The notes: a model not told the origin generated them from the letters alone. DNA of 64,000 nucleotides from Alcaligenaceae bacterium SAGV5 (GCA_009360345.1 SPDP01000002.1:434001-498000), one strand, 5' to 3'. Positions 16,075 to 25,168 are shown, counted from the first letter of the stretch. Numbers and translations: made by a program.

Positions 16075-18716
16075 ACCTGCGGGCATTGGTGGGGCGCCTG
16101 AACGGCGTATGCAAAGGCGCGATGGAAGGCGCGGCCGGTCTTTGCCTGTCGCGCACCCACTACGACGTCGAGATCGAGCACCTGCTGTCCAAGCTGCTCG
16201 AGACGGAGAACACGGATGTCGCGCGCATCCTGCGCCAGTTCGACATCGCCCCGGACCAGGCGCGCAAGGAACTCGATCGCGCCCTGGACACGTTCAAGAC
16301 CGGCAACTCGCGCACGCCCGCCCTGTCGCCCCATCTGCCGCTGCTGCTGGAGCGCGCCTGGGTATTCGCCTCGGTCGAATACGGCGAAGCCAGGATACGC
16401 AGCGGCCACCTGCTGATCGCGCTGCTGGCCGACGCCGACCTGAAGCGCCTGCTGGCGCCCGCCATCAAGTCGCTGCAAGGCATCAACCTGGAATCGCTGC
16501 AGCAGAACTTCCACGCCATCGCCGCGGCGTCGGCCGAGGCGCGGGACGCCCTGGCGCTGGGCGATACCGGCGTGCCGGCCGACCTGGCGCCGGCCGCCGA
16601 CGGCGCCGGCGGCAAGCCCAGCGCGACCCCCAACCTGGACCGGTTCTGCATCGACCTGACGCAACGCGCGCGCGAAGGCCATCTGGACCCGGTGCTGGGC
16701 CGGGACGAGGAAATACGGCTGATGGTGGACGTCCTGTCACGGCGCCGGCAGAACAATCCTATCCTGACCGGCGAGCCCGGCGTGGGCAAGACCGCCGTGG
16801 TCGAGGGCCTCGCGGCCCGCATCGTGGCCGACGACGTACCGCCCGTCCTGCGCGGGGTCACGCTGCTGTCGCTGGACCTCGGCCTGCTGCAGGCGGGCGC
16901 CAGCGTCAAGGGCGAGTTCGAAAACCGGCTCAAAGGCGTGATCGACGAAGTCAAGCGCAGCCCCAAGCCCATCGTCATGTTCATCGACGAAGCGCATACG
17001 CTGATCGGCGCCGGCGGCGCGGCTGGCCAGAACGACGCGGCCAACCTGCTCAAGCCGGCCCTGGCGCGCGGCGAAATGCGCACCATCGCCGCCACCACCT
17101 GGAGCGAATACAAGAAATACTTCGAGAAGGACGCCGCCCTGACCCGCCGTTTCCAGGTGGTCAAGGTGGACGAACCGGCCGACGCCAAGGCCGTCGGCAT
17201 GCTGCGCGGCGTGGCGGCGGCCATGGCGAAACACCATGGCGTGCGCATCCTGGACGAGGCCGTGGCCGATGCCGTGAAGCTGTCTTCCCGCTACGTGGCC
17301 GGGCGCCAGTTGCCGGACAAGGCCGTCAGCGTGCTGGATACGGCCTGCGCCAAGATCGCGGTCGGCCAGCATGCCACGCCGGCCGCGGTGGAAGACGCCC
17401 AGCGCCGGCTGGAAGCGCTGGCCACCGAGCGCGCGCAACTGGAATCGGAGGCCGCCACGGGACTGGACCATGCGGCCCGCCTGGCGGAGATCGCGGCCGA
17501 CACGGCACAGGTCCAGGCCAGCCTGGACCGCCTGAAGGAAAAATGGGAGACCGAACGCAAGCTGGTGGCCGAGATCGGCACCCGCCTGGATGCCCTGGCC
17601 AGCCTGCCGGCCGATGCGCCCGAGCGCGCCGGCGCCGCGCAGGAACTCGACCGGCTTCGGGCCGACCTGCGCGCCGCGCAAGGCGATGCGCCCATGGTCC
17701 ATGCGCTGGTGGATGGCAGCGCGGTGGCGGAGGTGATCGCGGGCTGGACGGGGATCCCGGTGGGCCGCATGGTGGCCGACGAGATCGAGGCCGTGCGCCG
17801 GCTGGACACGCTGTTGGCCGAACGCGTCATCGGACAGGACCACGCCTTGCAGGCCATCGCCCAGCGCGTGCGCACCTCGCGCGCCAACCTGGAGGATCCG
17901 AACAAGCCCAAGGGCGTGTTCCTGCTGGTGGGCACCAGCGGCGTGGGCAAGACGGAGACCGCCATCGCGCTGGCCGACATCCTCTACGGCGGCGAGCGCA
18001 ACATGATCACCATCAACATGTCCGAGTACCAGGAGGCGCACACCGTCTCCAGCCTGAAGGGCTCGCCGCCGGGCTACGTGGGCTACGGCGAGGGCGGCGT
18101 CCTGACCGAGGCGGTCCGCCGGCGGCCCTACAGCGTCGTGCTGCTGGACGAGATCGAGAAGGCCCATCCCGACGTGCTTGAGCTGTTCTTCCAGGTATTC
18201 GACAAGGGCAACATGGAGGACGGCGAAGGCCGCGAGATCGACTTCCGCAACACGCTGATCATCCTGACCTCGAACGCCGGCACCGACGTCATCATGCAGG
18301 CCAGCGACAACGGCCGCACCCGGCCGCCCGTGGACCAGTTGCTGGACCTGCTGCGGCCCGACCTGCAGGAGGCCTTCAAGCCGGCGTTCCTGGGCCGCTG
18401 CGCGCTCGTGCCCTACTACCCGCTGCGCGACGAGAACATGAAACGCATCGTGCGGCTGAAGCTGGACAAGATCGCGCGGCGCATACGCGCCAACCACGCG
18501 GCGGCATTCGAGTACGACGAAGCGCTGGTGGACGCGATCGCGCAGCGCTGCACCGAGGTCGACTCCGGCGCGCGCAACATCGACAACATCCTGACAGGCA
18601 CCCTGCTGCCCGAGGTGGCCGATCTCGTGCTGGCCCGCATGGGCGCGGCCGAGGCGATCTCCCACATAGGCGCCGGCATCGGGGCCGACGGCGGCTTCGC
18701 CTACACCATCCGCTGA
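16065..18716 (+). CDS. clpV: T6SS AAA+ ATPase ClpV (TssH)
   Basis: An 883-residue Clp-family ATPase that disassembles contracted TssBC sheaths. Seen in order: a Clp N-domain (residues ~10-160), first AAA module with Walker A GEPGVGKTAV (about residue 236) and FIDEAHTL, a middle coiled region (~400-520), second AAA module with GTSGVGKTET (about 625) and LLDEIEKAHPDV, and the small C-terminal domain. ATG 16065 follows ACGGGAGGCC and gives the start MAVNLRALVGRLN usual for ClpV; the longer open frame back to 15198 lies over tssG and is rejected. Confidence 0.97.
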   Translation: MAVNLRALVGRLNGVCKGAMEGAAGLCLSRTHYDVEIEHLLSKLLETENTDVARILRQFDIAPDQARKELDRALDTFKTGNSRTPALSPHLPLLLERAWVFASVEYGEARIRSGHLLIALLADADLKRLLAPAIKSLQGINLESLQQNFHAIAAASAEARDALALGDTGVPADLAPAADGAGGKPSATPNLDRFCIDLTQRAREGHLDPVLGRDEEIRLMVDVLSRRRQNNPILTGEPGVGKTAVVEGLAARIVADDVPPVLRGVTLLSLDLGLLQAGASVKGEFENRLKGVIDEVKRSPKPIVMFIDEAHTLIGAGGAAGQNDAANLLKPALARGEMRTIAATTWSEYKKYFEKDAALTRRFQVVKVDEPADAKAVGMLRGVAAAMAKHHGVRILDEAVADAVKLSSRYVAGRQLPDKAVSVLDTACAKIAVGQHATPAAVEDAQRRLEALATERAQLESEAATGLDHAARLAEIAADTAQVQASLDRLKEKWETERKLVAEIGTRLDALASLPADAPERAGAAQELDRLRADLRAAQGDAPMVHALVDGSAVAEVIAGWTGIPVGRMVADEIEAVRRLDTLLAERVIGQDHALQAIAQRVRTSRANLEDPNKPKGVFLLVGTSGVGKTETAIALADILYGGERNMITINMSEYQEAHTVSSLKGSPPGYVGYGEGGVLTEAVRRRPYSVVLLDEIEKAHPDVLELFFQVFDKGNMEDGEGREIDFRNTLIILTSNAGTDVIMQASDNGRTRPPVDQLLDLLRPDLQEAFKPAFLGRCALVPYYPLRDENMKRIVRLKLDKIARRIRANHAAAFEYDEALVDAIAQRCTEVDSGARNIDNILTGTLLPEVADLVLARMGAAEAISHIGAGIGADGGFAYTIR

Positions 18717-18727
18717 CGGATCCGGCC

Positions 18728-20998
18728 ATGGCTATCTCCACCGCCGAACGCCTGTTCGACCTCGCCACCCCGCTGGGGGACGACGCGTTGCTGGTCGAAC
18801 GGTTCGAGGGACACGAACGACTGTCCGAGCCCTTCCGCTTCCACCTGACGCTGGCTTCGGAACAGGAGGACATCAAGCCGTCCGCGCTGCTCGGCCAACG
18901 CGTGACCCTGCGCGTCTACACCGAAGACGGCGAACGCCACTGGACCGGCTGGGTGTCGAGTTTCGAACGTGCCGGCGAGCCGCGCCAGAACGACGACGAC
19001 AATCACAGTACCCGCTATGTCTGCGACGTCGTGCCCTGGTTCTGGTTCCTGCAACTGCATGAGGACTCGCGCATTTTCCAGAACCTGAGCATTCCCCGGA
19101 TCGTCGAAGCCCTCTTCAAGGAATTCAGCTTCTCGGACTACGAGCTCCACCTGACCGAGGACTATCCGGACCTGGTCTATTGCACCCAATACCGGGAAAC
19201 CACGTTCAACTTCATCTCGCGGCTGCTGGAGCGGGCGGGCATCCATTACTTCTTCCGCCACGAAGAAGACGCCGAGATCATGGTGCTGACCGACAACCGG
19301 GACAACAACCCCAAGCTGGAAACGGCCACCCTGCCTTTCCACCAGCAGATCCTGCTGGAAGAACGCGACGGCATTTCGTGGCTGTCGCGCCGGTTCGCCT
19401 CGCGCACCGGCCGCTACGTGTCCAATGACTACGACTTCACCAAGCCGGGCACCGACATGCGGGTCTCGATCAATTCGTTGATACGCGTCGGCAACAACGC
19501 CGAATTCGAACGCTACCGCCATCCCGGCGGCTACACCGAGCTGGCCGACGGCGACCAGTCGACCCGGGTGGAGATCGAGGCCGAGGAAGTCGAGTACGAG
19601 ACGCTGGAAGGCGCGAGCAACGTCCGCGCGCTGACGCCGGGCTACGTATTCGAACTGGAAGACCACCCCATCGACGCGATGAACGAGGAATACCTGGTCG
19701 TATCGGTGGAGCACAGCGGCACCAACAACCTGGGCGACCTGGGCGGCGAGGAAACCAGCACCTACAACAACCGGCTGTCGGTGATTCCGCACCGGGTCAC
19801 CTACCGCGCGCCGCTGCGCACGCCCCGCGGCCGCGTGAACGGGCCACAGACGGCCGTGGTCGCGGGCCCCAAGAGCGAAGAGATCTACACCGACGAGTAC
19901 GGCCGGATCAAGGTCCACTTTTTCTGGGATCGCCGCAGCCATCGCAACGAAAAGAGTTCCTGCTGGCTGCGCGTATCCCAGGTCTGGGCGGGACGGCAAT
20001 GGGGCGCGATGTTCATCCCCCGCATCGGCCAGGAAGTCATCGTCGACTTCCTGGACGGCGACCCGGACCGGCCCATCGTGGTGGGCAGCGTCTACAACGC
20101 CGACAACATGCCGCCCTACGCGCTGCCCGCGGACCAGACCAAGTCCACCATCAAGACCATGTCCAGCAAGGGCGGCGAAGGTTTCAACGAGATCCGCTTC
20201 GAGGACAAGAAAGGCGAGGAACAGCTGTTCGTCAACGCCGAGAAGGACATGGACGTACGCGTGGGGAACGACCGGCGCACGGCCATCGGCAACGACGACC
20301 ACCTGGTGGTGGAACGCGACCGGCTGGACGAGATCAAGCGTCACCGCCACGAGCAGATCAAGCAGGACCGCGTGGCCGAGATCGGCGGCGACGACCACCT
20401 GAAGATAACCGGCATGCAGGCCGTCGCCATCACCGGGTCGCAGTCGTTGAAGGTGGACGGCGGCGTGGGCGAATCCTTCAAGAGCCACAGCGAGTCCGTC
20501 TCGCAAAGCTATTACCTGAAGGCCGGCATGAACGTGGTGCTGGAAGCCGGGGCCAAGCTGTCGCTCAAGGTCGGCGGCAGCTTCATCGACATCTCGGCGG
20601 GCGGCATCTACATCCAGGCGCCCATGGTGATGATCAACAGCGGCGGCGGCCCGGCCTCGGGCAGCGCGGCCTCGCTCGTGTCCCCCATGCAGGTGATGCA
20701 AGCCGCCCTGGCCACGCACGCCGATCCCGGCCAGGTCTTCAAGGGAGGCGGGGACGGCGACGAGCCGACGCACGACCAGACGGCGGAAGAAAACAAGGAC
20801 AAGACGCACTACATCGAGGTCCAGCTGCTGGACGAGGAAGGCCAGCCCGTGACGGGAGAACGCGTGAAGTTCAAGCTGCCCAACGGCAAGACCGCCACCC
20901 GATCCACCGACCAGGAAGGCGTGGCGCGGGTGGCCCGCCTCGACCCGGGGAACTGCGAGATCAGCTTCCCCGGCCTGGACGACTCGGCCTGGGAGTAA
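18728..20998 (+). CDS. vgrG: T6SS spike protein VgrG (TssI) with transthyretin-like C-terminal extension
   Basis: A 756-residue VgrG. The gp27-like part spans about residues 1-380 and the gp5 OB region is seen in DEYGRIKVHFFWDRR and SCWLRVSQVWAGRQWG. The needle repeat region runs to GGSFIDISAGGIYIQAP. After about residue 695 there is an extra small domain (IEVQLLDEEGQPVTGERVKF, then TRSTDQEGVARVARLDPGNCEI), resembling a carboxypeptidase-regulatory/transthyretin-like fold. Such tails dock effectors in other evolved VgrGs, so it probably binds a cargo from the genes just downstream (inference). Starts 11 bases after clpV. Confidence 0.95.
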   Translation: MAISTAERLFDLATPLGDDALLVERFEGHERLSEPFRFHLTLASEQEDIKPSALLGQRVTLRVYTEDGERHWTGWVSSFERAGEPRQNDDDNHSTRYVCDVVPWFWFLQLHEDSRIFQNLSIPRIVEALFKEFSFSDYELHLTEDYPDLVYCTQYRETTFNFISRLLERAGIHYFFRHEEDAEIMVLTDNRDNNPKLETATLPFHQQILLEERDGISWLSRRFASRTGRYVSNDYDFTKPGTDMRVSINSLIRVGNNAEFERYRHPGGYTELADGDQSTRVEIEAEEVEYETLEGASNVRALTPGYVFELEDHPIDAMNEEYLVVSVEHSGTNNLGDLGGEETSTYNNRLSVIPHRVTYRAPLRTPRGRVNGPQTAVVAGPKSEEIYTDEYGRIKVHFFWDRRSHRNEKSSCWLRVSQVWAGRQWGAMFIPRIGQEVIVDFLDGDPDRPIVVGSVYNADNMPPYALPADQTKSTIKTMSSKGGEGFNEIRFEDKKGEEQLFVNAEKDMDVRVGNDRRTAIGNDDHLVVERDRLDEIKRHRHEQIKQDRVAEIGGDDHLKITGMQAVAITGSQSLKVDGGVGESFKSHSESVSQSYYLKAGMNVVLEAGAKLSLKVGGSFIDISAGGIYIQAPMVMINSGGGPASGSAASLVSPMQVMQAALATHADPGQVFKGGGDGDEPTHDQTAEENKDKTHYIEVQLLDEEGQPVTGERVKFKLPNGKTATRSTDQEGVARVARLDPGNCEISFPGLDDSAWE

Positions 20999-21001
20999 GC
21001 C

Positions 21002-21625
21002 ATGCCCAACTATACGGTGGGAGAAAACGACAGCATCGCCAGCATCGCCAAGGACCACGGATTCCTGTGGAAGACGATCTGGGACCACGGCAGCAACGCC
21101 GGTCTGCGCGCCAAACGCAAGGATCCCAATCAGCTCGTGCCGGGCGACGAGGTATTCATTCCCGAGAAGGGCACGAAATCGGTCGGCAAGCCGGTCGACG
21201 CCCGCCACACGTTCACGCGCAAGGGCGAGCCCACCAAGCTGAAGCTGCGGCTGACGGTGCTGGACGAACCGCGCGCCAGGGAAGCGTACACCCTGGTCTT
21301 CGGCGACAAGGTGATACACGGCGTGACCGACGGCGACGGCAAGCTGGAACACCCCATCCCGGGCGAAACGCGCAGCGCCACCCTGACGCTGTCCGAAGGC
21401 GCCGAGGTCTACGACATCGCCATCGGCGCGCTGCGCCCGGTCGGCGACACGGCCGGCGTGCAGCGCAGGCTGGAGAACCTCGGGTTCGATTGCGGCGGCG
21501 AAAGCGGAAGCATGGGCGATGCCACACGCGACGCGCTCAAGCGCTTCCAGAGCCAGTATGGACTGGACACGACCGGCGAGCCCGACGACGCCACCCGCGC
21601 CAAGCTGGAAGAACTTCATGTCTAG
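21002..21625 (+). CDS. LysM and peptidoglycan-binding protein linked to VgrG
   Basis: A 207-residue protein with an N-terminal LysM-like domain (YTVGENDSIASIAKDHGF to NQLVPGDEVFIP, residues ~4-53), a middle beta-rich segment (~60-135, KLKLRLTVLDEPRAREAYTLVFGDK) and a C-terminal PG_binding_1 domain (VQRRLENLGFDCGG to DALKRFQSQYGLD, ~147-195). No signal peptide or catalytic motif is seen. It begins 3 bases after vgrG, so the two are coupled. Likely a spike-borne adaptor or cargo that recognises cell wall; the exact role is unknown. Confidence 0.85.
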   Translation: MPNYTVGENDSIASIAKDHGFLWKTIWDHGSNAGLRAKRKDPNQLVPGDEVFIPEKGTKSVGKPVDARHTFTRKGEPTKLKLRLTVLDEPRAREAYTLVFGDKVIHGVTDGDGKLEHPIPGETRSATLTLSEGAEVYDIAIGALRPVGDTAGVQRRLENLGFDCGGESGSMGDATRDALKRFQSQYGLDTTGEPDDATRAKLEELHV

Positions 21626-21740
21626 GGAATGCCGCCAATTGCCGTACGGGGTTGATTGCTTGATCCGGCCTGGGCCGGTGCGCTGGACGCCATTCCCCAA
21701 GTACGCCGCCCCTCGAACGACGGCCGAGGAGAAATGAACG

Positions 21741-23930
21741 ATGGGACTGCTTGAAAGCGCGGCGGGAACCGCGGCCGGCGCCGCCAACAGCGTGGCCGGA
21801 GAAGGATCGACGCTGGGAGGGCTGATCGACGACGTGGCCGGCAAGCTGGGCGGCGGGCCCGGCGGCGCTGGTGCCGGCACGCCCTACTACTACGCCCGCG
21901 AACCGTTGAACGACAAACAGGGCCAGCCGCAGAAACTGTTCCTCAAGCCCACCGCCATGGGCTCCGAAAGCCTGTCCTCGGACGAAAATCGCGGCAGCCG
22001 CCCCATGCCCATCGAGTTCATCCATTTCGGCAAGGCGCATGCCGACATGAACGACCTGTTCCCCGGCAAGGGGCCGCCGGGACACGGTGCCGGATGCCGC
22101 GACGCATTGCTGCGCGAAGCCATGCTGCTGCACGGTTTCGCCCGCTGCGCGCGGCAAGTGCTGCAGACCAACACCCAGGGCGCGGTCGGCGCGCTGCTGG
22201 AAACGGCGGGCTCGCTGCTGGGCAGCGGCAAGAAATCCGGCGCCGTGGACCCGCAACAGTTCACGGCCATCATGGTCGCCATCGCCACCGCCGGCAAGAA
22301 GCTGAACGCGGCCTCGATCGACTACACCACGCTGCACCAGGCCGGCGTGGACCTGCACCAGGCCCGGGCCGACTACTGGACGCTGTGCGCCTCCGCGTTC
22401 AAGCCCGGGGCCGGCGGCGGCGCGGGCCTGCCCTCGCTGCCCATCCCCGGCGGCCTGGGCGCGGTCGGCGCGGTGGGGGGGTTCATCGCCGACGTGCCCA
22501 AGTACCTGTTCAAGGTGCAGGACACCTACAAGGCCATGTTCCAGGCAGCCCGCACCGAGTACGAGGCCGGCATCGAGGAAGCCTGCCGCGCCTTCTCGGT
22601 GGTCGCGATACGGGACGGGCGCACGCCTACGTTCTTCATCTGGACCGACAAGGACGAGGCCGCGGCAGCAGGAGGCTCGGCCGCGCCCGCCGCCCCGCCC
22701 AAGACCTACTCGGGCCCCCTGGGGAAGGCGGAAAAGGCGGTGGACGACGCGAAAGACACGGTCGAGGAAACTCGCGAGAAGGCCAAGCGCGCCCAGGAGT
22801 CGCTGACCGACTGGCTGGAGACCGCCGGCGCCCGGACCCGTCCCGGCAGCGAGGCGCTGGCCGCGGCGTTCGCCACCCTGTCAGGCGGCGAACGCTGGGA
22901 CGAACCGCGCACCGATCCGAAAAATCGCTTGAAAATCGTTCCCGCGCCAGCGCTGATGTCGCGCGCCATCGCCGAGGGCGTCGGCGTGACGCTGCCCGGC
23001 TTCGTCGACACGGTGGTCCAGGAAATCGCCAAGGTGTCGGCCGCCATCCTGGAACGCATCTATGTCAACCTGCTGCTGGCAGGCTGCCAGGGCGACGTAC
23101 CGGCGCTGGTGTCGCTGTCGGTGCGCGAGACGCTCAGCGGCACCCTGGTCAATCTCGCCTTCAAGCTGGCGGGTTTCGATCCCCCCGGAGAAAACAAGAA
23201 GGCCCAGGGCGAGACCGAGCTGGGCAAGGTCAGCGTGGGCCGCAAGGAACTGATGAACAAGGGCGCCGAACTGGTGGAGAAATTCCTGACCGGCCAGGCC
23301 TCGCATCTGAACGCGATCCTCGATTTCATCGTCGACGAGCTGACAAAGGAAGTACAGACGCTGCTGGACCGCGCGAAGTGCCAGGAGGCGATGACCATGG
23401 AGGCGCTGCTGGCCGGCGTGCCCATGCTGCTGGCCCTGCAGGTGCGCAACACCCTGTTCCCGCTCTTCAACCTGCTGCTGGAGGCTTTCGGGCTGGGCGA
23501 CACCGTGGGCCGGACCGTCTGGAACCCGGTGCGCGACCGGCTGGGCCAGGCGGCCGGCATGGCCAAGGACGTCCAGGACACCAAGAACAACGCGCTGGCG
23601 GCGGCCGAGCAGGCCAAGCAAAGCGGCAAGAACGTCGACGACGCGGTCGGCAAGTTGGGCTCCAACCAGTTCAACTTCCTCGATCCGGCCAAGAGCGCCA
23701 ACGAAATGAAAGACAAAGTCGACGACGTCGACCAGGCCCGCCGCGACGGCATGCAGGACGTCATGGACAAGGCCACCGGCAAGAAGGGCGACACTCCCGG
23801 CGGGGCCGACGCCGACGCCCCGCCCACCGGCGAACTCCCCTTCCCCGGCACGCTGGAGAAGAGCTGCGAGGCCAAGCGCCCGGAAAAACCCGAAATCGAC
23901 AAGGTGGCCAAAGTCACTTTGAGCGGGTAA
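21741..23930 (+). CDS. Large unrecognised protein, candidate T6SS effector
   Basis: A 729-residue protein that I do not recognise. It starts with a Gly/Ala-rich helix (MGLLESAAGTAAGAANSVAG), then a Pro/Gly linker, a conserved-looking block (PMPIEFIHFGKAHADMNDLF) and a His/Cys block (LLREAMLLHGFARCARQVL). Gly-rich and hydrophobic stretches occur near residues 230-250 and again near 555-590 (LLAGVPMLLALQVRNTLFPLFNLLLEAFGLG). Between these there is a Lys/Glu coiled coil (~330-365), and the tail is Asp/Lys-rich. No signal peptide or catalytic motif is evident. Position after vgrG and the LysM protein suggests a spike-delivered cargo, perhaps membrane-acting. No immunity-like gene follows. The ribosome site is GAGGAGAAATGAACG. 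Confidence 0.6.
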   Translation: MGLLESAAGTAAGAANSVAGEGSTLGGLIDDVAGKLGGGPGGAGAGTPYYYAREPLNDKQGQPQKLFLKPTAMGSESLSSDENRGSRPMPIEFIHFGKAHADMNDLFPGKGPPGHGAGCRDALLREAMLLHGFARCARQVLQTNTQGAVGALLETAGSLLGSGKKSGAVDPQQFTAIMVAIATAGKKLNAASIDYTTLHQAGVDLHQARADYWTLCASAFKPGAGGGAGLPSLPIPGGLGAVGAVGGFIADVPKYLFKVQDTYKAMFQAARTEYEAGIEEACRAFSVVAIRDGRTPTFFIWTDKDEAAAAGGSAAPAAPPKTYSGPLGKAEKAVDDAKDTVEETREKAKRAQESLTDWLETAGARTRPGSEALAAAFATLSGGERWDEPRTDPKNRLKIVPAPALMSRAIAEGVGVTLPGFVDTVVQEIAKVSAAILERIYVNLLLAGCQGDVPALVSLSVRETLSGTLVNLAFKLAGFDPPGENKKAQGETELGKVSVGRKELMNKGAELVEKFLTGQASHLNAILDFIVDELTKEVQTLLDRAKCQEAMTMEALLAGVPMLLALQVRNTLFPLFNLLLEAFGLGDTVGRTVWNPVRDRLGQAAGMAKDVQDTKNNALAAAEQAKQSGKNVDDAVGKLGSNQFNFLDPAKSANEMKDKVDDVDQARRDGMQDVMDKATGKKGDTPGGADADAPPTGELPFPGTLEKSCEAKRPEKPEIDKVAKVTLSG

Positions 23931-23954
23931 GGGGGAAGCGCCCGGGGAAAACCG

Positions 23955-24344
23955 TTACGGAACCATCTCGGTGAATTGCCCTGGCATCGTCACCGTGATC
24001 ACCCCGCCCCAGTTGCACATGCAGGTCGAGGTGTTGTTCAGGACCGGCTGGTTGGCCAGCATGACGGTGGGCGCGCCCGGAGCCCAGGGCGAGCTGGTCG
24101 CCGGCACGCAAGGCATGGGGGTGAGCACCCCCAGGGCGGCGGAGGTGGCCGCGGCGACGGTGGGATTGGCGGGGCAGGCGCACATGCCGAAAGGCATGAT
24201 GTTGACCATCGGCTTGTGATCCATGATGTTGGCCGCCGGCTGGTTCGAGGACATCATCCGGTTGACGGGCAACACCACCAGCGACGAAGGCGCCAGGCCG
24301 AAGCTGCATTGCAGCAGCGCCCCGTTGACGACATGCATGGCCAT
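23955..24344 (-). CDS. PAAR-like DUF4280 protein
   Basis: A 129-residue protein matching DUF4280, a PAAR-like spike-tip family: MAMHVVNGALLQCSFGLAPS, then ANIMDHKPMVNIMPFGMCACPANP and a C-terminal CNWGGVITVTMPGQ. The regularly placed Cys residues (five in all) are typical of the family, where metal or disulfide bonds stabilise the cone. It would cap VgrG. It is on the opposite strand to vgrG and follows the OmpA-like gene by 36 bases with AGGAGGACC before its ATG, so it belongs to that operon. Confidence 0.85.
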   Translation of the reverse strand: MAMHVVNGALLQCSFGLAPSSLVVLPVNRMMSSNQPAANIMDHKPMVNIMPFGMCACPANPTVAAATSAALGVLTPMPCVPATSSPWAPGAPTVMLANQPVLNNTSTCMCNWGGVITVTMPGQFTEMVP

Positions 24345-24380
24345 GGCGGTCCTCCTGCGGCGCGCCGGCCGCCGGCGCGG

Positions 24381-24989
24381 CTAGGAGCCGGTGGCGATGA
24401 TTTCCACGCGCCGGTTCTCGGCGGCGCGCGGATCGACGGGGTTCAGCAGTTCGGTCTGGCCCTTGCCCACCGTGCGCAGGCGCGAGGCGTCGACACCATG
24501 GCCCACCAGATACGTCTTGACCGAGGCGGCGCGACGCTGCGACAGCCGCATGTTGTAGTCGGCCGACCCGACCCCGTCGGTATGGCCCGCCACCGTGAAC
24601 ATACGCCCCTTCAGTTCACTGGAAGCCAGCGCCGCGGCCAGGTTGTCGATGGAGCGGCGCGAACTTTCGGCGATCTGGTCCGAGCCGAACGCGAACTGGA
24701 TCTGCATGGAAATGGCGGCGGGCGCGGCGGGCGCCGGCGCGGCTTCGGGCATCGCGGTGGCCTGGGACGAGGCACCGGGACGCAGCGCGCGCGTGCGCAC
24801 GCCGGCGGTGGCATCGTCGCTGCCGCCGCTCTTGAGCTGATCGATGATCTGGTTGACCGAGGGCGTTTCGGTACCGAAGTTGCCGGACTGGGCATGCACC
24901 GGATGCGGGATCGCAAGGGCGGCCGCGCACGCCAGGGTGGCGGCGAGGACACCCGGGGGAAAGACTCGGGGCCGGACGGAGGTTTTCAT
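24381..24989 (-). CDS. OmpA-family peptidoglycan-binding protein (TagL-like role possible)
   Basis: A 202-residue exported protein. The signal peptide (LAATLACAAALAIPHPVHAQ) ends near residue 33, an Ala-rich linker follows, and the OmpA C-terminal domain occupies ~95-200 (IQFAFGSDQIAESSRRSIDNLA, VAGHTDGVGSADYNMRLSQRRA, ENRRVEI), with the peptidoglycan-contact Asp and Arg present. It would anchor to cell wall from the periplasm. ATG 24989 is chosen because the signal peptide begins there. In T6SS loci such domains anchor the envelope complex; here it is a separate secreted protein. It is divergent from the sensor operon at 25197. Confidence 0.85.
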   Translation of the reverse strand: MKTSVRPRVFPPGVLAATLACAAALAIPHPVHAQSGNFGTETPSVNQIIDQLKSGGSDDATAGVRTRALRPGASSQATAMPEAAPAPAAPAAISMQIQFAFGSDQIAESSRRSIDNLAAALASSELKGRMFTVAGHTDGVGSADYNMRLSQRRAASVKTYLVGHGVDASRLRTVGKGQTELLNPVDPRAAENRRVEIIATGS

Positions 24990-25024
24990 GGCGCGCACTC
25001 CAGGAAGGTGGACAGGCGGATGCC

Positions 25025-25072
25025 ATAGTGTGCGCAAATCCCCGGCCGGTATCGATATGCCAAGCGGCCTAT
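25025..25072 (-). promoter_or_regulatory. Promoter of the ompA-like/DUF4280 operon with ATAGGCC dyad
   Basis: Read on the minus strand, ATAGGCCGCTTGGCATAT begins at 25072, and CACACTAT (25032-25025) starts 37 bases after the GGCC, as at the other T6SS promoters. ATG lies 43 bases after the start of the -10-like box. Confidence 0.45.
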
Positions 25073-25120
25073 CCCGTCGCGCCCGGACCTGCCGTACCCG
25101 GCGGCGAGACAGCCGGCGAC

Positions 25121-25168
25121 ATAGGCCCTCTGCCCTATCGCCGCGGACGCCGGGCTTACGTAGATTGC
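25121..25168 (+). promoter_or_regulatory. Promoter of the second sensor operon with ATAGGCC dyad
   Basis: ATAGGCCCTCTGCCCTAT is a dyad (ATAGG-N8-CCTAT). TAGATTGC starts at 25161, 37 bases after GGCC (25124) and 36 bases before the GTG start at 25197. TAGATT matches 5 of 6 bases of a -10 box. Confidence 0.55.

Noticed and set aside
18701-21880. A 1,059-codon open frame on the minus strand
   Set aside because: It is fully antisense to vgrG, the LysM gene and part of the next gene, whose proteins are clearly conserved. Such long mirror frames are expected in GC-rich codon-biased DNA.
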